In this document: one piece after another, positions 42,994-52,246 of the stretch | Layout of the letters: every line of letters starts with the position of its first letter | How positions within the stretch are numbered: the stretch's first letter is position 1 | Origin: Nitrospira sp. CR1.3 | GTDB lineage: Bacteria > Nitrospirota > Nitrospiria > Nitrospirales > Nitrospiraceae | Reading direction: 5' to 3' | Length of the DNA: 64,000 nt | Assembly (NCBI GenBank): GCA_014055525.1 | Contig: WIAH01000013.1 | Location: forward strand, 1 to 64,000 | Program-made: the position numbers and the translations under genes | Notes under the pieces: model-generated | Databases searched by the model: none | The model's input: only the letters and a program-made list of their open reading frames with translations | What the model was told of the DNA's origin: nothing

Positions 42994-44256
42994 TCAGCAC
43001 GAAAGCTGCGCGAGCAGAGGAGGACGGCAAATGATGTTTTGTAATGCCTTGGCCATCTCGGCGTGCCCCTCTTGATTGGTATGGGGATCTCTTGGCCACA
43101 GATAGAATCGCCCCGGATCGTCTGATTGTTCGAAAGTGCTCGTCATGTCGATGAACGGAACCGCCAGGTCCTCGCATATGTTCTGCAACACTTGATTGAT
43201 ATGTTGGACTTCCGGATGGTGCAACTGGGATATATCCGGGATCAACATAACCACCAACTTCGCCTTCAAATCCGCTGTGGTCTCCTTCAGTCTTTTGAGA
43301 TGACCCGCGAGCAGTTCCGTATAGACTTTCTGTTCGCCTTCGTTCCCAGGGCCCATCAAATAGTTGGCTCGTCGAGACCATTCGTCCCGACGAAGGTCCA
43401 GATCATGTAGATAGCCGACTCTCGCCGGCCTATTCTTCTCACGGACCAGATGTCCCAGCGATTTCAAGAAATTAAACAGTCGAGAATGATGCAGCGCGCC
43501 TCCCTTGTACTTCAGTCCTCCTTGATACTCCGGATTGGGAGCAATGCGGTCCTGCATCGGCCCATTCAAGTCATCGACAAAATACGCCAGAACGACCAAA
43601 TCGGGAGATTGCTGACGGCCGATCCGCTGGAGGTAAACATAGTATTGATTGAGCCCCCACCCGGGCACTCCGGCATTGATTGTTTCGATCCGTCGACCAG
43701 TACGTTCGTGGAGTCCGCGCTCCAACTGCCTTAGAAATACCTGATCAGCCTGGACTCCCCAGCCGAAGAGGAAGGAATCGCCGAGACCCAGTATTCGCAC
43801 CACTTCGGATGATTTTTCAGTTGCATGCTCGCCGTCCCGGAAACCGTTCGCGTTGATCTTGATCGGGACATTGAGGGGACCGAATCCTTCGAATCCCGGA
43901 ACCAACTCATGGCCGAAGTTCTCCGAGGGTCTATACCAGGCCACATAATCCACGTGGGCTTGGGCCAGAGGGTGATCGATCATTCGCAATACAACCTCTC
44001 CGAGGCATCCGGCAACGACGAGTGTCCCGCAGAGCAACACCGCCTCTTTCCATCGTCCCCCGGTCCACAACGCGAGGACGCCCGTCACCATACAGGCGAT
44101 CGCGGGGAATTCGATCGTGGTTGATCGAAGTTCGACTCCAAACAGGCGAATCGCCGCTCCTCCATAAAAAACCACCAGAATGACGTCCACCCCGAACAAT
44201 ACCGTCGCAATCACGAAGCTCCATGCTGCCAGTCGCCACGGAAACAGTTCCTTCAA
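42994..44256 (-). CDS. Membrane-anchored SGNH/GDSL hydrolase-like protein, copy 1
   Basis: 420 residues, TTG start overlapping the previous stop (TTGA). Three membrane segments (about 10-90) precede an SGNH-fold domain: ILGLGDSFLFGWGVQADQ with the catalytic Ser, NAGVPGWGLNQYY, LVVLAYFVDDLNGP, and DPHTNQEGHAEMAKAL with the catalytic Asp/His. Candidates are O-acetyl transfer or removal on the glycan. Adjacent to a second, divergent SGNH gene. Confidence 0.82.
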   Translation of the reverse strand: MKELFPWRLAAWSFVIATVLFGVDVILVVFYGGAAIRLFGVELRSTTIEFPAIACMVTGVLALWTGGRWKEAVLLCGTLVVAGCLGEVVLRMIDHPLAQAHVDYVAWYRPSENFGHELVPGFEGFGPLNVPIKINANGFRDGEHATEKSSEVVRILGLGDSFLFGWGVQADQVFLRQLERGLHERTGRRIETINAGVPGWGLNQYYVYLQRIGRQQSPDLVVLAYFVDDLNGPMQDRIAPNPEYQGGLKYKGGALHHSRLFNFLKSLGHLVREKNRPARVGYLHDLDLRRDEWSRRANYLMGPGNEGEQKVYTELLAGHLKRLKETTADLKAKLVVMLIPDISQLHHPEVQHINQVLQNICEDLAVPFIDMTSTFEQSDDPGRFYLWPRDPHTNQEGHAEMAKALQNIICRPPLLAQLSC

Positions 44257-45443
44257 TTCAGGCCGTATGTCTGTTGGTGATGAAGCAGGTGGGCACTCAC
44301 GACCTCAGCCGCCAGCCGGTGCCCTCTCGCATTCCAGTGACCATCATGCGGCCACGCGCTCGAGCGTCCCGTCGCGCGAAAATCAGACTGAAATGAGTCC
44401 GTCAGATTGACGACCTCAAATCCCCATTGCTTTCCGAACTCCTGCAGCAACGTGATCGGGCGTCCGAAATCCCACGTCATCGACTTCGCTCCCGGATACC
44501 CGGCCAATACCTCATCCCACCGTTCCTCGACTGCGGGAAGCGAGCCGATCATCACGACCAAAAATGCGGCGCTGTTGTTCTTGGAAATGGATTGCGCTTC
44601 TCGAATCATCCGGAGAGTCAGCCGTTCGGCGTTCAGCCAGGTTGCCGGCGGATCGCGAAGATAGACGGACCATCCGAGCGGAATCGGAGTGTGCTTCGAA
44701 TTTTCCTGCACCCCTCCTGCCGGAGCAAGGAGTCCGAAAGACGCGAGCCAACGTTCGAGGGGAAGGGCGACTATTCCCTGGCGAACCATGTGCAAGAACG
44801 CGCTTCGCCGTAGCCAGGGCCGGAGGGCGCTGCCGACGCTTTCCGCCTGCGGGGGACGGTACTCCAGCGAGTCATCCGGGCGCATCACATAGTACGGCTT
44901 GAACACCGCCCCACTGAGGTCCGGGTCGCTATCCCAGAAATCGTTGTCGGGGAACACAGCCATGACAACGAGGTCCGGCTTGTAGGCGAGGCCCTTCTTT
45001 TCCAGAATCCGATAATATTGGGCAGGGCCCGAACCGGAAACGCCTAGGTTGATGACTTCCACGTTTCTTCCCTTGACCTGACGTGCCAGTAGTCGTTCCA
45101 GTTGCTGCGTGAAACCCTCCGCGATGGGCAACTGCAGGGCCTCGATGTAGGAGTCCCCCAGCACGACAATGCGGTAGTCATCGGAACCTTTTTCAACGGC
45201 GCGTTCGATATCATGGAACCCGGCGCTGTTCGTCACTACGACCACGTCGTAGTCTTCGTTAACCCAACGGCTCCTTTGACTCGGAGCGAGGAGAGGGCCG
45301 ACGTCGGCATCCATCCGATACTCAACGGTTGAGAGAGGGCGTATGAACCGGCAGATCACCTCAGCAAACAGCAAGGCGAGCAGCGTCGCTGCACAAAGAA
45401 TCGCAAGACTCAGCAGGCCGGCGTAGGGGAATGTTCGTTTCAC
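44253..45443 (-). CDS. Membrane-anchored SGNH/GDSL hydrolase-like protein, copy 2
   Basis: 396 residues, GTG start. One N-terminal membrane segment (about 7-32), then VVLGDSYIEALQLPIAEGFTQQLE with the catalytic Ser, INLGVSGSGPAQYY, MAVFPDNDFWDSDP, and WPHDGHWNARGHRLAAEVV holding the Asp/His pair. Similar in layout to copy 1 but low in sequence identity. The two together suggest successive or differing acyl modifications. Confidence 0.82.
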   Translation of the reverse strand: MKRTFPYAGLLSLAILCAATLLALLFAEVICRFIRPLSTVEYRMDADVGPLLAPSQRSRWVNEDYDVVVVTNSAGFHDIERAVEKGSDDYRIVVLGDSYIEALQLPIAEGFTQQLERLLARQVKGRNVEVINLGVSGSGPAQYYRILEKKGLAYKPDLVVMAVFPDNDFWDSDPDLSGAVFKPYYVMRPDDSLEYRPPQAESVGSALRPWLRRSAFLHMVRQGIVALPLERWLASFGLLAPAGGVQENSKHTPIPLGWSVYLRDPPATWLNAERLTLRMIREAQSISKNNSAAFLVVMIGSLPAVEERWDEVLAGYPGAKSMTWDFGRPITLLQEFGKQWGFEVVNLTDSFQSDFRATGRSSAWPHDGHWNARGHRLAAEVVSAHLLHHQQTYGLN

Positions 45444-46576
45444 CGGCCGGCAGACTTCTCCGCAGCAATTTCCTCATAACACCGCTCGTAACGCGTCACC
45501 ACGGAAGCGAGATCGAAATGCGTCCGTATCCGCTCGCGGGCAGCAACTCCCAATCGAACCCGCTTCTCATGGTCCATGTTGATGAGTTCGAGCCAAGCCT
45601 GAGCCAGTAATTCCGGATTTCCCGGAGGCACGACTTTCCCTGCATCCCCCACAAGAAACGCGGCATCGCCGACGTCCGTGACGACGCACGGAACTCCGCA
45701 GGCCATCGCCTCGCCGACCACATTGGGGAACCCTTCACCGAAGGCCGACGTGAGAGAAAATATATCCAGCGCCGGCAGGAGCCTCGCCACATCGCCACGG
45801 AAACCCAATAGATGAACCTGTCTCATGAGCCCCAACCTCTCCACCTCAGAAGCCAATGACTCGACCCCCTTCCCCGCTAAGAGAAATGCCATGTTGCCAT
45901 CAGCGGCTGCTACCTTATGGGCAGCCGACAGAAACGTCGCATGGTCCTTCATCGGATCCAGCCTGGCAACCATCCCGATCATAATCGTGTCATGGGGGAG
46001 TCCGAACGCGTCCCGGAGCCTGACGTAGGCATCCTGATCCGGTCGAAACTCTCCGAGATCGAATCCGTTCGGAATGATGTCCCACCGGCGAGCCCGATAT
46101 CCGAGCCGTTGATGAAACCGCTGTCCCACGTGGCTGTTGACGATAATCGACTGAGGCATGCGTGAACAAAGGGAAAGCGCTCGAAGAGTCAGTCTCGTCA
46201 TGAGGGGATAATGGGAGAGATCCATGTCCGAACACCGCAGATTCCAAACAAGACGAGGGCGGCCGCCGACAACGGCGGCAGCGGTCCCCAACAAATCGGC
46301 ATGATAGAGCCATGTTTGAAGGATCGCCGGATGAATGGCCTTAAGCAGCCGGACCAGCTTCGGCAGCGCCAAGAAATCTGGGCGCGATCGCGTCATGTCG
46401 AGACTATGAACGGGCACGCCGATCGACTCGAGGCTCTCTGCCAGAGGACCTCGCCCGGTCAAGGAGACCACGTGATTCTTGTATCGGGACGGATCCATCC
46501 GGCGCAGCAGCTTGGCCAGCATCATCTCAGCCCCGCCGATTTCGAGGTCGGTGATGACATGCAGGACGCTGATCAC
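45440..46576 (-). CDS. Family 4 glycosyltransferase
   Basis: 378 residues, GTG start (MISVLHVITDLEIGGAEMMLAKLLRRM). GT-B fold with WNLRCSDMDLSHYP, IIPNGFDLGEFRPD, GMVARLDPMKDHATFL and the donor-binding SAFGEGFPNVVGEAMACGVP. Ends overlapping the SGNH-2 start (GTGA). Linkage specificity cannot be read from sequence. Confidence 0.92.
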   Translation of the reverse strand: MISVLHVITDLEIGGAEMMLAKLLRRMDPSRYKNHVVSLTGRGPLAESLESIGVPVHSLDMTRSRPDFLALPKLVRLLKAIHPAILQTWLYHADLLGTAAAVVGGRPRLVWNLRCSDMDLSHYPLMTRLTLRALSLCSRMPQSIIVNSHVGQRFHQRLGYRARRWDIIPNGFDLGEFRPDQDAYVRLRDAFGLPHDTIMIGMVARLDPMKDHATFLSAAHKVAAADGNMAFLLAGKGVESLASEVERLGLMRQVHLLGFRGDVARLLPALDIFSLTSAFGEGFPNVVGEAMACGVPCVVTDVGDAAFLVGDAGKVVPPGNPELLAQAWLELINMDHEKRVRLGVAARERIRTHFDLASVVTRYERCYEEIAAEKSAGR

Positions 46577-46655
46577 GGCAAATTACGGAGGCCTTGCGGC
46601 AATCGACGCGGACACCATTCAGGCGCTTCAATGAATTGGAACCACGATCGGCTTT

Positions 46656-47498
46656 TCATGCCGGCTTTCGAACAAGCACAAACTCATTGCACCCCTGCCG
46701 TCTGCCGACCGTCTTCACGTGGACCGCTTGGAATCCCTGCTCGGCTCCCCTGGCGAGAACGTCCTGTGGTGCAGCCACCTCAAACGGCCAGCCGCCCAGC
46801 CAATCGATCATGTCGTACCAGAGCGACATCCCTCTCTCATGAACCCCTTGTCGCTTAAAGAAACGGACGACCCAGCGAAGTCCGATGAAGTAGGGAGCAT
46901 AGAAGGCAATCAGCAATGGCTGCGCGATCGGAACATGCATGTAGAGCCACTTGACCGTTGTCCAGTATCGACTGAGCCAACCTTGGTCGTTATACAGCGC
47001 AACGAGCAGCGTCCCTCCGGGCCTGGTTGCCGCCATGGCCCTGGCAAGCCCCTTCCACTGATCGCCTGAATGATGCAGAACTCCCCAGGCATAGACCACA
47101 TCAAATCGGCCGAGTTGCTCCATGAATTCCGGATCAAGGACCGACCCTTGCAGGATCGTCCAATGATCGTCATGAGGATAGAAGCGCTCCTTGAGGTCCT
47201 GTGCACACTGCACTGAGTCTCGGTCATAATCGAACGATGTGACCTTGGCCCCCAACCTCCTTGCCGCCAGACTGAACAAGCCGCTTCCGGAGCCGATATC
47301 CAGAAAGTTTTTTCCAGCCAGACCCTCCTTTCCGATCGTCTCGATCAGGGAAGCCTCGGCGCGAGCCATTCCTTCCTCCGTGACGTGGCGGAGAAATTTA
47401 GCCCAGTTTCTTCCGAATCGAAATCTACTCTCTTGGTGCATACCCGAACTTTCCCGGCTTTTTAGATCCAACGATTCGTGAACGGCACGACAGGCCAT
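46656..47498 (-). CDS. Class I SAM-dependent methyltransferase
   Basis: 280 residues from ATG 47498. SAM-binding motif I LDIGSGSGLFSLAARRLGAKVTSFDYD, then FDVVYAWGVLHHSGDQWKGL and LRWVVRFFKRQGVHERGMSLWYDMIDWLGGWPFEVA, a combination seen in methyltransferases of surface-glycan loci. A TTG at 47531 is an alternative start. Probably methylates a sugar or a carrier-linked intermediate. Confidence 0.85.
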   Translation of the reverse strand: MACRAVHESLDLKSRESSGMHQESRFRFGRNWAKFLRHVTEEGMARAEASLIETIGKEGLAGKNFLDIGSGSGLFSLAARRLGAKVTSFDYDRDSVQCAQDLKERFYPHDDHWTILQGSVLDPEFMEQLGRFDVVYAWGVLHHSGDQWKGLARAMAATRPGGTLLVALYNDQGWLSRYWTTVKWLYMHVPIAQPLLIAFYAPYFIGLRWVVRFFKRQGVHERGMSLWYDMIDWLGGWPFEVAAPQDVLARGAEQGFQAVHVKTVGRRQGCNEFVLVRKPA

Positions 47499-47546
47499 AA
47501 CTACCTGCTCACGGACAACCCGCACCTGCAATATTCATCGTGAAAC

Positions 47547-49025
47547 TTATGCCTTTGTGATGTACACATGATAAGGGCCGAACTGATTGTCCTTCGCGGG
47601 GGACAATTCCTGATGGAATCGATCCGTGAGGTACCCCTCCATCGTGATTAGGTATCGCACATCAAATTTCCGAATTACCTCTTGAATCGGCATCATCAGA
47701 CGGGGGAACAACGGTTCGAATAACTTGAACCCGTACCCGTGTCCCCCGGTCAATACAGCCTGTTCTGTCTTGTAGGCCACAACATCGGACCATTGAAGGG
47801 GGAGGCACATCACGGTCCCTTTTGGTGCGGCTTTCAGAAACTCCAGAGCGTGATCGAAGCTTCCGTCAGGTTGCGGTCGTTTCGACCGGACAACAGTGCG
47901 GTAGTACAGCCCCAAGGCAAGCAGGTTCGCAACGACCGCAAACCATATAACTCCCTCCCAGTCCGGCAGAGATCGGTGAATCAGCGCTCCCATCAACGCG
48001 GCAGGAAATGCCGCATTGTAAAGGTAGAAATATCCCGACCCCAAACATTTCATAAATGGAACAGACAACGTTAGGAGGGAAAACGCCAGGCAGAGTGCGC
48101 CCCACAAGGCAACAAACCGATACGAGGCGACACTAAGCTGTAGCCCTCCCACGAAAGCGCCGGCGAGGATGATCCATGCGGCAGGACAGAATCCGACAAG
48201 GTATTGAAGATGACGCATGATTCCCGGCAAACCCCTCCGATAAAACCTCGTAGGAGTTTCGAAGCCCGGTTCGCCATATATCGGAGACTCTTTCACAGGA
48301 TGCGCCTGAAGCCATCGCCAGTTTCTGTTCCAAAAGGTCACGATATCCCAATGGGCCTTCAACACGTCCAGGTAAAACCCTCTGCTAAGAAGAATCGCAA
48401 CCCCGATTGAAAGGGGAATCAGGAGAAGGAACCGCCAGTCTCCCAGGATCAGCCCCATCGAGAGACAGAGAAACCAGAACAGCTGTGTCGTCATCTTATG
48501 GGTCAGCAGGATGCCCCCGGCCAGTAGCGCAATGATACCCCCTATCGCCAATGATCCACCTGCCGACTCAGCCCATAAAGACAGACAGAGCGCAGAATCC
48601 AACAGAAGTGCACCGAGGCCCCGGGGATTCAACTGCGTGTTGTATGAGACCAACATGGGACTGGTTGCGTAGAGGAGTCCCGCCACGACCATCGCCATCG
48701 CATTCCCTTCCGTGATCCAAAAGGAGGCAGCGAGGACAAAGACCATCCGACAAAGATCGATCGCGATCGCGATGAGGTGATTAAAGCGGTCGAAGAAGGA
48801 ATCCGGAAGCACCGCGACGATCAACGGAAACACAGGCGGGTACCACTGATGCTGATCAAGCAGATATTGAGGTAATTGCGGAGGGAAGCGTTTGTTTGCT
48901 CTGTAGCTCTCGATGTAGGTCTTCCAGTACCAATGGTCGACGCCGAGAACGCCTTTCGCTAACCAATTCGGCAGGAGTCGGATCAACAGTCCGACACACA
49001 CGAGTGCGCCTGAAACGGTGATCAT
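47547..49025 (-). CDS. Polytopic membrane protein, GT-C (PMT/ArnT-like) candidate
   Basis: About 492 residues with ten or more membrane helices. GVDHWYWKTYIESYRANKRFPPQLPQYL in the first periplasmic loop carries acidic residues as in GT-C enzymes, which transfer sugars from polyprenyl phosphates. A C-terminal soluble part (about 385-490) contains MCLPLQWSDVVAYKTEQAVLTGGHGYG. I cannot name a family with certainty; flippase-like or polymerase-like roles are alternatives. Confidence 0.65.
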   Translation of the reverse strand: MITVSGALVCVGLLIRLLPNWLAKGVLGVDHWYWKTYIESYRANKRFPPQLPQYLLDQHQWYPPVFPLIVAVLPDSFFDRFNHLIAIAIDLCRMVFVLAASFWITEGNAMAMVVAGLLYATSPMLVSYNTQLNPRGLGALLLDSALCLSLWAESAGGSLAIGGIIALLAGGILLTHKMTTQLFWFLCLSMGLILGDWRFLLLIPLSIGVAILLSRGFYLDVLKAHWDIVTFWNRNWRWLQAHPVKESPIYGEPGFETPTRFYRRGLPGIMRHLQYLVGFCPAAWIILAGAFVGGLQLSVASYRFVALWGALCLAFSLLTLSVPFMKCLGSGYFYLYNAAFPAALMGALIHRSLPDWEGVIWFAVVANLLALGLYYRTVVRSKRPQPDGSFDHALEFLKAAPKGTVMCLPLQWSDVVAYKTEQAVLTGGHGYGFKLFEPLFPRLMMPIQEVIRKFDVRYLITMEGYLTDRFHQELSPAKDNQFGPYHVYITKA

Positions 49026-49139
49026 CGACACACTCGAGCAAGACCTTCGGTGGAGTTTCCCAACTGTCGTGAGAGGCTATCTGAGATGCTTGCACCGCTC
49101 AAGTCGAGAGGCGGCTTCAGAACGAGGTGCTTGCCTGGT

Positions 49140-50276
49140 CTAGCCGGAGGGTCTCCGTCCGATCGTCAAGAGATCCTGGCCGCCTGTCGAGCAATCGACC
49201 TGATCGAGAAACTCGAGTCTATCGGTGTTGAGCGTGTGGTGTTTGATTTCAAAACCGATGGAATGCTCATGCTGGAGCCGCGGCACGCCGAACCCGGAGC
49301 AGAGCCTGCAAATATCCACCTCAGACTGCCGGGAGACGATCCCTTGACGGAAGTGTCGCATCTCCGATCCGTTCCAAATTTCCCGAAGAGGGCGTTCGAA
49401 CGCATTCCCTACCAAATGCAAGCCATGGGGGTCTCGGCAGCACGGGACGACCGACCCGTCCCAATTCAGCTGAACCGTATTCCATACCCAGGTACATTCG
49501 TTGTGAGGCACATGCTTCGGTTTCAATACTCCCCTGTTCAAGGCTTCTTCGTCATAGAACCAATACCTGTGATCCCGCGGGAGGAACAATTCAGCTTCCT
49601 GCAGATTCCGCACACAGGGATCGATGATATTGGCCTGATCGACGCCGATCTCCTTGGCCCATTTCAAAAAATCGGGAACTTCGTGCTCATTGTGCTTCAT
49701 GACAATGAATCCGACCTTGACCTGCACGTTTGAATCGGGATGTTTTCTCTTTTCCTCAAGCAACGCGTCGATGTTTGCCCGGATCTTTTCGATGTAGCTG
49801 CGTACGCGGTACACCTCGTGCGTCGCCTGCGTCATCCCCCCGATCTGGAAATTAATCTCGTTGACATCGGAGTACACCGTCCCCTCAGCATCCACAAAAT
49901 CTCCATTGGTACAGGTCTCAACGTAAATGCCTTTCTCACGAGCATACCGGATCATCTCATACGAACGTTTGTGCAGGAACGGCTCGCCCATAAAGTAGTA
50001 CATGATGACGGCTGTTGTCGGCGCCACCTCATCGATGAACGTTCGATAGAGATCGACGTCCAACATTCCTGCTTTACGGGCCATGCTGCCGTTCCCGGTC
50101 TCGCACACAGGACATCGGGCATTACAGAGGTTGGTCGGCTCAATCGAGATGTGCACCGGCATCATTAACGGGCCGGCGATCCCGGCTTTGGCCATTGCCG
50201 TATTGTAGAGAAGAGATTGCCATCCCTTCGGCCTGTCCTTCACAAGCGTCCACAGTCGCGAGAGATATTGTGTCAT
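49140..50276 (-). CDS. Radical SAM/SPASM enzyme
   Basis: 378 residues. The 4Fe-4S radical SAM motif is CNARCPVC (Cys51, Cys55, Cys58), in IEPTNLCNARCPVCETG, followed by MYYFMGEPFLHKR and VETCTNGDFV. A SPASM-like C-terminal cluster region (ECTWVWNTVQLNWDGSVVPCCRDPH ... DICRLCSG) binds a further Fe-S cluster. Located inside a glycan locus, between a GT-C candidate and an ABC transporter, so a sugar-modifying role (epimerisation, dehydrogenation) is possible; peptide modification is less likely as no small precursor gene is visible. Confidence 0.9.
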   Translation of the reverse strand: MTQYLSRLWTLVKDRPKGWQSLLYNTAMAKAGIAGPLMMPVHISIEPTNLCNARCPVCETGNGSMARKAGMLDVDLYRTFIDEVAPTTAVIMYYFMGEPFLHKRSYEMIRYAREKGIYVETCTNGDFVDAEGTVYSDVNEINFQIGGMTQATHEVYRVRSYIEKIRANIDALLEEKRKHPDSNVQVKVGFIVMKHNEHEVPDFLKWAKEIGVDQANIIDPCVRNLQEAELFLPRDHRYWFYDEEALNRGVLKPKHVPHNECTWVWNTVQLNWDGSVVPCCRDPHGLHLVGNAFERPLREIWNGSEMRHFRQGIVSRQSEVDICRLCSGFGVPRLQHEHSIGFEIKHHTLNTDRLEFLDQVDCSTGGQDLLTIGRRPSG

Positions 50277-50333
50277 GGTAAACCCTCTGGTTCCTGCAAG
50301 CTCATTCTCTTACCCATTTCATCCTCAGTGCCG

Positions 50334-52115
50334 TCAATGGCCGGCCTGTTGCAACTCCCACAGGGCGCTGAATCGAGCCTTCTGCGCCAACAAATCAGCC
50401 CAGGTCCCTTCCTCAACCACCTTCCCGTCTTCGAGCACATAAATCCGATCGGCGCCTTTCACGGTTGACAGGCGGTGCGCAATCATGATGATGGTCATCT
50501 CGCCGTGCAACGCTTTGATGGCGTCCAGCACACACTGTTCTGACTCCGAGTCGAGCGCGCTGGTCGCCTCGTCCAGGATCAACACGACAGGACGATGAGT
50601 GAGCGCGCGAGCAAGACCCAATCGTTGCTTCTGCCCTCCCGATAAGCGAACGCCGCGATCGCCGACGATCGTTCCATAGCCATTCGGCAGACTTTCAATA
50701 AACTCGTGCGCTCCGGCTTTTCTGGCGGCTCCGATCATGGTGGAATCGTTTGTGCCCTTCGCCCCCCAGAGAATATTGTTGCGGATCGTATCGTGAAACA
50801 AGAAGGTCTCCTGGGAGACGTAGCCGATGCAGCGGCGCCAGGCGGCCAGCGGCAAGTCCCGTATCGGGACGTCGTTGACAAGGATCCTCCCGGCCTGCGG
50901 TTCGTTCAACCGTATCAAGCAATCGACGAGCGTCGATTTGCCCGCGCCGGAACTTCCCACAATGCCGATCGTCCTTCCCTTTGGAAACTCCATCGTAACA
51001 TGAGCAAGAACAGGGCGCTCGCCATACGAGAATGATACCTTCGACAGCGAAATGGCCGCGCCGCCGACAAAGAGGGGAGAGCCGGGAGCGGCCTCTTCGA
51101 GGAGCTCCCGATGGCTCCCTGCCGTCGTCTCTGACTGGAGGACAACTTCTATGGACGGCAGATACAATCCCAGGAGCTGGATGTTCTGCTGCAAGCTGAA
51201 AATCCTCGGAACAAGTCTGATGAAGAGGGCCACGATCACCAGGAGCGAAGCCAGGCCGCTGTGAAACCACAGGGCGCCGGCTACGACAACCAGACACAAG
51301 AGCGCTATCCCGGAAAATTCCACGATGGCTTTGAGGAGGCTGGGATGGAACGCGGCAAGCGCATGGGCATCTTGCAACTGCACATTCACGTCCCTGAACC
51401 AGGACCTGGCCAATCCTTCCGTTGCCGTCGCCTTCACCAACTTCGCCCCGCCGATAAATTCTTGAATCCGGGAGTGCAACTCTTTGGTATGCGCCGAGAT
51501 CTCCTTGCCTATCACATAGCTCCTTTGCACCAGCGGATAGGTGAGGAGGAAGACCACCCCTCCCCCGATCAAGAGAAGCAACGTCGCCTGCCATGATGCA
51601 TAGAGCGAGAGCGCAAGATATACGCTTGTGACAATGGCCGCGTTGAGCAATTGGTTTGTGAAATAGAACACTCCACCCAGTCGCTCTGTCTCGTTCAGCA
51701 ACGTGTTGATCAGGTCGCTCGAGCGGCTTTTCACGAAGAACGGCCAACTGGCAGCCATGTATTTCTTGAAGAGCGTCTCTCTCCAGGATGCCATGTAGCC
51801 GTACTGAAGCTGCGAACCCAGCCAACTTTGGGTCAAAAACACGCCGCCCTGAACGAAGGAGACTCCAAGAATGAAGAACAGGACCGTCGTCAGTTCGAGC
51901 GGAATTCCTATCGCGGCGAAGATGTTCTGAAACCAGGTGAGTAGCGTGCTTTCGCGTCCGCCACCGATTCCAGCCAGGCTGAGCAAGGGGACAAGCAGCG
52001 CGAGCGCGATCCCTTCCATCAGGCTGTTGACCATCATGAGACCAACCAGGAAGACGATCCGGAATCGGAATCTCTCCCAGACGTCTCGCAGGAATAGCGC
52101 CCACAGTTCGATCAT
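50334..52115 (-). CDS. ABC transporter, fused permease and ATPase (lipid-linked glycan flippase candidate)
   Basis: 593 residues: six membrane helices (about 15-320), then the ATPase with Walker A GSSGAGKSTLVDCL, Q-loop YVSQETFLF, signature VRLSGGQKQRLGLARAL, Walker B VVLILDEATSALDSE and the switch AHRLSTVKGAD. It resembles PglK/MsbA-type exporters that flip lipid-linked oligosaccharides. No Wzx flippase is visible in the window, so this protein is the most likely exporter. Confidence 0.92.
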   Translation of the reverse strand: MIELWALFLRDVWERFRFRIVFLVGLMMVNSLMEGIALALLVPLLSLAGIGGGRESTLLTWFQNIFAAIGIPLELTTVLFFILGVSFVQGGVFLTQSWLGSQLQYGYMASWRETLFKKYMAASWPFFVKSRSSDLINTLLNETERLGGVFYFTNQLLNAAIVTSVYLALSLYASWQATLLLLIGGGVVFLLTYPLVQRSYVIGKEISAHTKELHSRIQEFIGGAKLVKATATEGLARSWFRDVNVQLQDAHALAAFHPSLLKAIVEFSGIALLCLVVVAGALWFHSGLASLLVIVALFIRLVPRIFSLQQNIQLLGLYLPSIEVVLQSETTAGSHRELLEEAAPGSPLFVGGAAISLSKVSFSYGERPVLAHVTMEFPKGRTIGIVGSSGAGKSTLVDCLIRLNEPQAGRILVNDVPIRDLPLAAWRRCIGYVSQETFLFHDTIRNNILWGAKGTNDSTMIGAARKAGAHEFIESLPNGYGTIVGDRGVRLSGGQKQRLGLARALTHRPVVLILDEATSALDSESEQCVLDAIKALHGEMTIIMIAHRLSTVKGADRIYVLEDGKVVEEGTWADLLAQKARFSALWELQQAGH

Positions 52116-52246
52116 GGCATTTCGTGCATCATTCTTTGCAAGTCGTTCCTTGATTTCCGAACCATTTGTCGGAGAGGAAAATGTGTCGGAGGATCCATCT
52201 CCGGCTGCGGCAAGGCGGAGGTGAACGAGAACGGCGGCTTGGCGAT

